NCBI GenBank assembly: GCA_003694175.1 | Contig: RFKV01000059.1 | Span: forward strand, 1 to 24,066 | Length of the DNA stretch: 24,066 nt | Source: Candidatus Dojkabacteria bacterium | GTDB taxonomy: Bacteria > Patescibacteriota > Dojkabacteria > J137 | Direction: 5' to 3' | Part shown: positions 7,430 to 13,679 of the stretch, one piece after another | Numbering within the stretch: position 1 is the stretch's first letter | How the letters are laid out: the number at the start of each line of letters is the position of its first letter | Notes under the pieces: generated by a model | The model's input: the letters and a program-made list of their open reading frames with translations, nothing else | What the model was told of the DNA's origin: nothing | The model's database searches: none | Made by a program: the position numbers and the translations under genes

Positions 7430-10003
7430 ATGACTTTTTCAGGTATCACCGGTCTAACTTTGAGTGAAGTAAAAAGTAGAAAATCCCTGGGTCTGGTTAA
7501 TAAGTCCATAGATTCATATTCTCCGAGCTATTTAAGGATTTTCTTAAGTAATATCCTTAGTTTAATAAACATCGTTATATTCCCTCTAGTCGTATCTTTA
7601 TTCTTAATTGGTCTTTATAAAGAAATTTTTGCTTTTTCAACATTTCTTATCGTAAATACTATCGTATCCATCTTTGACCAGGTGAGAGTTAAGAGAACTT
7701 TAGATAAGCTTAAGTCACAGTTTAATATTAAAGTTTCTGTGTTGAGGGAATCAAAATTAACTGAAGTTTCTGCCTCTGAAGTAGTAGTTGGGGAAGTGAT
7801 TTTTGCAAAAGATGGAGATAGTATCGTTGCTGATGGCAAAATAATTCAAGAAAGCTATCTCCAAGTTGATGAGTCATCCCTTACAGGGGAGTCTAACTAT
7901 TTAAGAAAGTTTGTTGGTGAGGAGATCAAGGCAGGATCGTTTGTAGTAACAGGTTGGTGTTTATACAAAGCGGAAAATGTGGGCAAGTCTAATTACATCA
8001 ATAAATTGGGCGCAGAGGCGTTAACTTTTAAAGAAAAAAAGAGCAAGCTTCAAAAAAGCTCTGATAGATTGATAGTTTTTTTGGTTTTTGCATCTGTTAT
8101 TTTGTCTATACTGAATTTTATATCCGTTGACTCTTCACGATTTTCTCAGGAAGAGAAGCTTTTAAGCATCACAACGATTGTATCGTTAGTAATACCACAG
8201 ACTTTAATTTTCCTATCTACTCTTGCTTTTACAATTTCTATAACAAAACTTTATAGAAAAGGAGTTTTAGTGCAAAAAGGTGGCAGCATTGAAGACTTAT
8301 CCTATATAGACACGATTTGTTTTGATAAAACAGGAACAATAACTACAAATAAAATGAGCATAGTAGGTGCAAAGTTTTGGAATATAGAAGAAGAAGAATT
8401 TGGAAGAATTTATTCTTCGGTATCAAGCAAACTAGTCTCGGTTAATAAAACACAGGAGCTAATTAATAATAGATATTCAAACCATCAAAAGTTAAGTTTC
8501 TCGGATTTAAGCCAAATACCCTTTAATTCAAGAATTAAATTTAGTTTAGTGCAAGCACGTTTTAAAGATGAATTTAGGGCAATAATTCTGGGAGCCTGGG
8601 AAGTAATTAGAGGATCTATTACCCAAGCTTTATCTAATGAAGTCAGTGAAGTAGTTGAAAGGGCGGAACATGAAGGGTTTAGGGTGTTGGCTGGAATTGT
8701 GATTTTTGATTACTTAAATATTCCTACGAATGTACAAAGTTTTTTAGACTTGGATGTTCCAAAGACAGATAAGGTATGTTTGTTTTTCATTAAGGAAGAG
8801 CTAAATTTTGGGATTACTGAGATATTTGAAAAACTAAAGTTTCAGGGAATCGACGTCAAGATAATTTCGGGTGATAGCAAAAATTCCGTACAAAGAATTT
8901 TGTCGAAAGTTGGCATTGGGCAGGGAGAAAAAGTAGTTGATTTGAGTTTGGAAAATCTAGAGGAAATTGATGTTTCCCGTTACTTTATCTTTTGTCGAGC
9001 TAAGCCTGAGGATAAATTATTTATTGTAGATAAGTTAAAAAAACTCGGAAGAAAGGTTTGTATGGTGGGGGATGGGGTCAATGATGTTTTAGGCCTCAAA
9101 GCTGCCGATGTATCAATTTCGTTGGAAAGTGGCACAAAAGTTGCTAGAGAAGTATCGGATATTGTTTTGTTAAAAAATGATTTTACGAAGATTAACTTAA
9201 TTTTTTATGAAGGTGAAAACATAATCTACAATCTCATGCTTTCAACCAAACTATTTTTGCTTAAGTGTTTATATTCAATTTTTTTAGCAATTTACTTTTC
9301 TTTCCTTGGTGTTCCTATACCACTGATGCCAAATTCTACCCTTATATTCAGTTTTTTAGGTAGTTCAGCTCCAGGTTACATAATCGTTTTTACAAGACAA
9401 CAAGTGTTAAGTCCAAAAAGTTTCTTTAGTGAAGTCTTTCGGACCACGATACCGGCAAGTATTTTTATAGCCCTAAGTGTCATTGCCTTTTATCATCTGG
9501 GCAGAAGGATTGGCTATGAATTTATATCTATTAATACTTTGATAGTACTGGTAATATTGACCTTGAGTGCTGTTTTTACGATTTATTTTATAGTCTCCTC
9601 AAAAAAAATAAACAATCTTTTATATGCCTTGACCTATTTTCATTTTATTATGTTTTTAGGTTTTTTTCAGACGTTACTGCCCGTTGCATCTTTGTCAGAT
9701 GTTCTTTCAGGCCAATTCCCTATGAATTTTACCAACTGGAATAAACTTGTTCTGTTATTTGGTTTATTAGCATTTGTTGCAATGTTTGGTGTAGTTTTTT
9801 TGATCATCTGGAGGCCTTTTAGTCTTTGGAAGTTGATTGTTGTGTTTTTTTGTTGTACCATTGTGTCAGTTGTGGCGTCTGTATTTCCGTTCCGTGAGTA
9901 TTACAATGTCATCAATTTGAGTTGGTTTTGGTACGTTTTCCTATATCTGACTGGTATTTTTTTTATTTATTTAATTTTTAAACTAAAAATTACTAGGTCT
10001 TAG
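7430..10003 (+). CDS. P-type cation-transporting ATPase, CtpE-like
   Basis: A full-length P-type ATPase of 857 residues from the ATG at 7430 (a TTG at 7424 would add two). It couples ATP hydrolysis to ion movement across the membrane. Counting from the TTG, it has an N-terminal GLTLSEVKSRK element as in P2/CtpE pumps, a first helical hairpin (about 40-85), the actuator motif TGES (154-157, in DESSLTGES), a second hairpin with IPQTL (257-261) where most P2 pumps have PEGL, the phosphorylation motif DKTGT (D301), and the hinge GDGVNDVLGLKAADV. At least six more membrane helices end at LKITRS. The N-domain carries LGAWEVI in place of KGAPE, as I recall for the mycobacterial CtpE group (calcium uptake); this subgroup assignment is from memory and ion specificity is not established. 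No N-terminal metal-binding CxxC is present. The next gene begins 10-20 bases after the stop, suggesting an operon. Confidence 0.93.
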   Translation: MTFSGITGLTLSEVKSRKSLGLVNKSIDSYSPSYLRIFLSNILSLINIVIFPLVVSLFLIGLYKEIFAFSTFLIVNTIVSIFDQVRVKRTLDKLKSQFNIKVSVLRESKLTEVSASEVVVGEVIFAKDGDSIVADGKIIQESYLQVDESSLTGESNYLRKFVGEEIKAGSFVVTGWCLYKAENVGKSNYINKLGAEALTFKEKKSKLQKSSDRLIVFLVFASVILSILNFISVDSSRFSQEEKLLSITTIVSLVIPQTLIFLSTLAFTISITKLYRKGVLVQKGGSIEDLSYIDTICFDKTGTITTNKMSIVGAKFWNIEEEEFGRIYSSVSSKLVSVNKTQELINNRYSNHQKLSFSDLSQIPFNSRIKFSLVQARFKDEFRAIILGAWEVIRGSITQALSNEVSEVVERAEHEGFRVLAGIVIFDYLNIPTNVQSFLDLDVPKTDKVCLFFIKEELNFGITEIFEKLKFQGIDVKIISGDSKNSVQRILSKVGIGQGEKVVDLSLENLEEIDVSRYFIFCRAKPEDKLFIVDKLKKLGRKVCMVGDGVNDVLGLKAADVSISLESGTKVAREVSDIVLLKNDFTKINLIFYEGENIIYNLMLSTKLFLLKCLYSIFLAIYFSFLGVPIPLMPNSTLIFSFLGSSAPGYIIVFTRQQVLSPKSFFSEVFRTTIPASIFIALSVIAFYHLGRRIGYEFISINTLIVLVILTLSAVFTIYFIVSSKKINNLLYALTYFHFIMFLGFFQTLLPVASLSDVLSGQFPMNFTNWNKLVLLFGLLAFVAMFGVVFLIIWRPFSLWKLIVVFFCCTIVSVVASVFPFREYYNVINLSWFWYVFLYLTGIFFIYLIFKLKITRS

Positions 10004-10022
10004 ATTTTAGTTAGTGTATAAA

Positions 10023-11639
10023 ATGTTATCACTGCATTCGTTCGAGGGACATATAGGTGATTCTGGACCAGGGTCGCAGACAGCGAGGCAAATAGAATTA
10101 GGATTAGAATTAGGACAATTAAAAGAATTAAGAAGAGCATTATCGTCCGTACTACCGCCTTTAATTCAATTAATTACGGCTGTCTGTGAGATTACTTCTG
10201 AGCCTAGTAAGATTAAATTGAAAATGTCTCTGTCAGATGGTCGTATACTTGGACTTGGTGTGAGTATAGGATTAGGTAAAGGAAAGCCAGAAGGACAACC
10301 AGAAGGACAGCAAGCACCAAGACAGACAGGAGAACAGCAAGCACAAAGACAGACAGGAGAACAGCTAGGAGGACAGCAAGAAGGACAGCCAAAAGGACAG
10401 CAAAGAGGACAACCAGAAGGACAGCTAGGAGGACAAGGAGTGGATCCATCAATAGGAACACAAACAACAGTAATTCTTCCAAATACAGGTACAGTGGAAC
10501 CATTTATTTCATTTTCAGCAGCAGATATTCGTGCAGAAATAGAAAGATCCAGACAAAAACAAGGACAGCCAGAAGGACAGCTAGGAGGACAAGGAGTGGA
10601 TCCATCAATAGGAACAGGAACAACAGTAATTCTTCCAGATACAGGTACAGAGGGTCCAGATAAAGGTACAGAGGGTCCAGATACAGAGGATTCATCTCCC
10701 AGTTCCAGTGGTCGAATTCCTCTCACAGAGGATCCAGATACAGGTACAGAGGGTCCAGATAAAGGTACAGAGGGTCCAGATACAGATACAGAAGAAAATA
10801 GAAGATTTGAAGAAAAAATAAAAAAATTCTTACAAGAAGACCCGGAGGATACACCAAGTACACAAAGAGTAGGAACTCCAGGGTCAAAATCAGAACAGAA
10901 AGGACTTAGTTTATCCCAGTTGTACTTGGTTTTGGCTAGGTTTTTGACTAAGGATTATAAATCCCCCGAAGCAAGTATTATACATAAAATTTTTGGAGGG
11001 TTGTTTAATATAGGTGTAGGTTCATTTAGGCCGTTTGGGGTACCATCTGTGTTACTAAAAAATTTACTTGTTGGAATGAAACGTCCGGCAGAGGCAATCA
11101 AAGGTTATAGGAAATTTCATGACACAAATAAGTTTTCAGATAGGCTCATTTTAGCTTATCATGAACTAGCTGCTTTTGTGCTTTCTCCGCTTCATGGTAT
11201 GCTAAACTTGTCGACTTTAGGTGCTTTCTCGGGTTTTTTAGGAGGGTATAGAAATGTTATGGAAGCAAGAAAGCTTGCGTTTGGACTCAGGGGTATAGAG
11301 GAACGAGTTAGATTACTCCATGGTCAACGTGGTGTAGAAAAGTTCAAAAAAAATCCTTTTTTCCGCTTTGGATCTGGTTTGAGGCTTTTGATGGATACAA
11401 CGGCTTCCATTCCACTTTCAACGCTTTTTGGCATTTCTGGTGCTATATCAAGTGTTGGGGGTACACTAGATAGTGTCATCAAAAAATTAGCTCTAGAAGA
11501 AGTTACGGGTTCGTTAATTTCGGCAGGCCGGAAAATAAAAGGTAAAAATACAAGTCCTATGGACCAAATAGGCAAAATACTCAGTTTATTAAACCTAATA
11601 ACAAGAAGAGATAAAGCTTCTGGAATTGGTAAAAAATGA
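10023..11639 (+). CDS. Repeat-containing protein of unknown function (xxGQ and TEGPD repeats), downstream of P-type ATPase
   Basis: This protein of about 538 residues has three parts. The N-terminus (about 1-85) is helical and rich in Leu, Glu and Gly, without a signal peptide. The centre (about 86-260) is low complexity: tetrapeptides xxGQ (PEGQ, LGGQ, QEGQ, PKGQ, QRGQ), two copies of a nonapeptide QAPRQTGEQ/QAQRQTGEQ, two copies of a module ending GVDPSIGT.TTVILP.TGT, and TEGPDKGTEGPDT twice. The C-terminus (about 300-538) is more ordinary, moderately hydrophobic and basic (LILAYHELAAFVLSPLHGM, LSTLFGISGAISSVGG), perhaps membrane-associated. No family was recognised. GTG 10014 is an alternative start adding three residues. 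It follows the ATPase stop by 10-19 bases, so probably shares its transcript. Base use in the repeat part is extreme (almost no T on the coding strand), unlike its neighbours. Confidence 0.82.
   Translation: MLSLHSFEGHIGDSGPGSQTARQIELGLELGQLKELRRALSSVLPPLIQLITAVCEITSEPSKIKLKMSLSDGRILGLGVSIGLGKGKPEGQPEGQQAPRQTGEQQAQRQTGEQLGGQQEGQPKGQQRGQPEGQLGGQGVDPSIGTQTTVILPNTGTVEPFISFSAADIRAEIERSRQKQGQPEGQLGGQGVDPSIGTGTTVILPDTGTEGPDKGTEGPDTEDSSPSSSGRIPLTEDPDTGTEGPDKGTEGPDTDTEENRRFEEKIKKFLQEDPEDTPSTQRVGTPGSKSEQKGLSLSQLYLVLARFLTKDYKSPEASIIHKIFGGLFNIGVGSFRPFGVPSVLLKNLLVGMKRPAEAIKGYRKFHDTNKFSDRLILAYHELAAFVLSPLHGMLNLSTLGAFSGFLGGYRNVMEARKLAFGLRGIEERVRLLHGQRGVEKFKKNPFFRFGSGLRLLMDTTASIPLSTLFGISGAISSVGGTLDSVIKKLALEEVTGSLISAGRKIKGKNTSPMDQIGKILSLLNLITRRDKASGIGKK
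10278..10440 (+). repeat. 12-base and 27-base tandem minisatellite, nearly T-free
   Basis: The tract encodes xxGQ units of 12 bases (variants of CCAGAAGGACAG) and two adjacent 27-base units, at about 10301-10354, that differ at one position. Only two Ts (10366 and 10426) occur in 163 bases of the coding strand. Unit lengths are multiples of three, so copy-number change keeps the frame. Confidence 0.9.
10407..10494 (+). repeat. 88-base direct repeat, copy 1
   Basis: About 84 of 88 bases match copy 2 at 10563-10650, offset by 156 bases (52 codons). It encodes GQPEGQLGGQGVDPSIGT and the following TTVILPNTGT. Confidence 0.9.
10563..10650 (+). repeat. 88-base direct repeat, copy 2
   Basis: Second copy of the unit at 10407-10494, with four substitutions; the product reads TGTTVILPDTGT at its end. 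Confidence 0.9.
10634..10687 (+). repeat. 54-base perfect direct repeat, copy 1
   Basis: Identical over 54 bases to 10733-10786, offset by 99 bases (33 codons, in frame). It encodes PDTGTEGPDKGTEGPDT and is itself built from two shorter TEGPD units. Confidence 0.92.
10733..10786 (+). repeat. 54-base perfect direct repeat, copy 2
   Basis: Second copy of 10634-10687 with no mismatch, separated from it by a unique 45-base serine-rich segment. Confidence 0.92.
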
Positions 11640-11865
11640 CCATAAAAATAAAAGAAAGAGTGACAAAACTATCTGGCAACTTCAGGATTTAGGTTATTTA
11701 GATATGGATGAGAAAAAAAGTTATGTATAAATATAGTAAAATGAACAAGATAAACGAAAACAGTATGTTTCCAAAACAGAAAAGCTGGCAGATTAAGTGC
11801 GTCTCAATGCAATTTTATTTACGTTCTGATGGCAATAAAAAGATTACAATTAACTAGTAGGTCTC
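11640..11865. other. Intergenic region, 226 bp
   Basis: An AT-rich gap between the repeat-protein gene and the next plus-strand gene. A TATAAATATAGT-like -10 candidate lies near 11726-11737, but I found no convincing -35, no terminator and no RNA gene. Confidence 0.5.
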
Positions 11866-13347
11866 ATGGATAAAAAGCTCTATGATGTTCTTTTTATGAT
11901 CCAATACATAAAATATAGAGGTGATACTCTACTTTTGCCATCTTCGTTTTACGACCTTATCGTCGCAGACTTCGATACAAAAAGAACATTGGAAAAAAAT
12001 ATTTTCAGCTATATTGATCTACCAAAGTTACTACAAAAAGTTACAAAAGTAAAAATTACTCCTGATTCATTTAGAGATAGTAAAAAACTTTGTAATACAG
12101 CTGTTGATCTGCTGAAAACTATACTTAAAGATCATACAAATACCTTAATCAATCAACACTTAAACTACGGAGAACTAACTAGTATCGGCAAAATTCTAGG
12201 ATTAGAAGATATGTCAACTTTAATTAATAGTTTTATTGAACTTATTAGTTTTGCGGAAAATTTACTGATCGACCAAGAGCTATTTAATTACTATCTGTAT
12301 TTAGTAAATCTTTCTAAGTTTGGTTTACTAAAGTTTTCTAAAACTTTTTTTGATACGGATAAAGATACCCAAATGTTGGAGATGATCGTCCCCCTTGGAA
12401 ATTATGAGTCTTACTTAATATTTTCTGATAAACAATTTAGAGACGCAACTATAAGCAATGTTTTTAAGTCTGGTAGGATATTTGCTCCACAGGATATCAA
12501 TCTTGTTTGGGAGATTTACAGAGCTATTAAACTAAACACGGAGCTATTTGATTTAACATTAGCCGTGATAGGAGGGGATAAAGACCAAATTGAAATGATC
12601 AGTGAAAAGTTGAAAATTAATATACCAAAGGAACATGGCGAAATTAAGGAAATATCAGATTTAATTTCTTTCTTTGAATCATATGTTGAATACGTTAAAT
12701 TAGATGTGGAGAACCTAAGTCAAAAGTATCCAAGTTCTCTTGCTGTGTCAGACGGATCTAGTCCAATTTTAGTTTTTGAAACTGTACTTAATTACTTTAA
12801 ACTAATTGGAAATAACGTCGTTTCAAGTCTTCTCAAATTTGTGAATGATGATGCTTTTAATGACTTTTTGGTGGATATTCGTTTATTAGTTGACCTAACG
12901 GAAATATTAAATTTTTTTGATTATACAAGGCTTTCTAAAGAACACTTTCAGAGTGTAGAAAGTTTAGTAAACTTTGTTGATGAAAGAATTTCAGTTTACA
13001 GCAGTACCTGTTGCGGTTTTTACGATATTCAGCTCCTTGATGTTGGATATGAAAAAGCCTTAGAGTTTATTTTAAATAAGCTAGTTGCGAAGAATGAAGT
13101 GTTGGAAAAAATCCTCCCAGACGTAATACTAGACGTTAAATATCCAAACATCCTAGAGTCTCCATTTGCAAACAGAAAGTTAATTACGGTTTTACTAAAC
13201 CTTGCTGCTGATGTACAAGAAAAAACGGGAGAGTCGATATTTGAAGGTTTGTTTAACGAGTCATGTAGTTTTAAAGACGTACTTGATATTTTAAAAGCTG
13301 CATTTTCTGTTCGTGAGGATCTTAAAAAGTATGCGGATTTATTTTAG
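11866..13347 (+). CDS. Hypothetical helical protein
   Basis: I do not recognise this 493-residue protein. It is soluble-looking, with no signal peptide or membrane helix, and is predicted by eye to be almost wholly alpha-helical, with repeating patterns of leucine, isoleucine, phenylalanine and charged residues (for example LINSFIELISFAENLL, VDIRLLVDLTEILNFFDY, FILNKLVAKNEVLEKIL). A Cys-Cys pair (STCCGFYD) near residue 383 is its only cysteine cluster. No catalytic motif was found. The start ATG has a weak AGG about six bases upstream. It follows the repeat protein on the same strand after 226 bp and could be cotranscribed or have its own weak promoter. A repeat-scaffold or structural role is possible but unsupported. 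Confidence 0.8.
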   Translation: MDKKLYDVLFMIQYIKYRGDTLLLPSSFYDLIVADFDTKRTLEKNIFSYIDLPKLLQKVTKVKITPDSFRDSKKLCNTAVDLLKTILKDHTNTLINQHLNYGELTSIGKILGLEDMSTLINSFIELISFAENLLIDQELFNYYLYLVNLSKFGLLKFSKTFFDTDKDTQMLEMIVPLGNYESYLIFSDKQFRDATISNVFKSGRIFAPQDINLVWEIYRAIKLNTELFDLTLAVIGGDKDQIEMISEKLKINIPKEHGEIKEISDLISFFESYVEYVKLDVENLSQKYPSSLAVSDGSSPILVFETVLNYFKLIGNNVVSSLLKFVNDDAFNDFLVDIRLLVDLTEILNFFDYTRLSKEHFQSVESLVNFVDERISVYSSTCCGFYDIQLLDVGYEKALEFILNKLVAKNEVLEKILPDVILDVKYPNILESPFANRKLITVLLNLAADVQEKTGESIFEGLFNESCSFKDVLDILKAAFSVREDLKKYADLF

Positions 13348-13370
13348 CCTATTTTATTAATTGTTGATCA

Positions 13371-13387
13371 CTAATTAAATTAATTAG
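13371..13387. repeat. Perfect inverted repeat downstream of the helical-protein gene
   Basis: CTAATTAA, one central A, TTAATTAG: 8-bp arms. It lies 24 bases after the stop codon at 13345-13347. Being pure AT apart from the ends, it would be a weak hairpin; it may be a protein site or chance. Confidence 0.5.
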
Positions 13388-13625
13388 GTAAATTAATTAA
13401 GTTTCTTCACTAGGCTTTCAATTAGATCAAAACAAAAACTAGTGAATATAAAGCTTTTAGCCAATCAATTGAGATAAATACTGGTGGTCTATAATGATGT
13501 TCTCACTAGTCCAACAAGCAAATAATTGTGCACTCTCTAAAAAACTTAGCAATCATGAAGCAAGACGTATATTTTAATTTAGGCATTGGCTCACTCTGTT
13601 AAACAAATTTCATTTTTAAGATGAA

Positions 13626-13645
13626 GTGTGTAAAAGTTTTACCAC
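13626..13645. repeat. Hairpin downstream of the VirB6-like gene
   Basis: GTG, a bulged T, then GTAAAA, G, TTTTAC and CAC pair with each other. It lies about 35 bases past the stop of the minus-strand gene and could protect or end its transcript, though there is no following U-tract. Confidence 0.4.
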
Positions 13646-13679
13646 ATTCGGCTACGGAGATAGTTGTTGTGATGATTCT

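Larger units (their letters stand above)
13348..13679. other. Noncoding region between convergent genes, 332 bp
   Basis: No credible gene was seen on either strand. It contains an AT-only palindrome (13371-13387), a plus-oriented promoter-like pair TTGAGA/TATAAT (13469-13474 and 13490-13495) with a short 15-base spacer and nothing obvious downstream, and a hairpin (13626-13645) near the end of the minus-strand gene. Neither hairpin has the U-tract of a classical terminator. Confidence 0.6.

Noticed and set aside
10166..10726. Long antisense open frames (186, 96 and 63 codons) opposite the repeat tract
   Set aside because: They exist because the sense strand lacks T, so TTA, CTA and TCA (antisense stops) are rare. 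The products are low-complexity mirror images of the repeats.
10278..10786. CRISPR-like array
   Set aside because: The repeats are coding, in frame and without regular unique spacers; no cas genes are nearby.
13469..13495. Promoter for a small RNA in the 332-bp noncoding region
   Set aside because: The spacer between TTGAGA and TATAAT is only 15 bases and no terminator or structured RNA follows.
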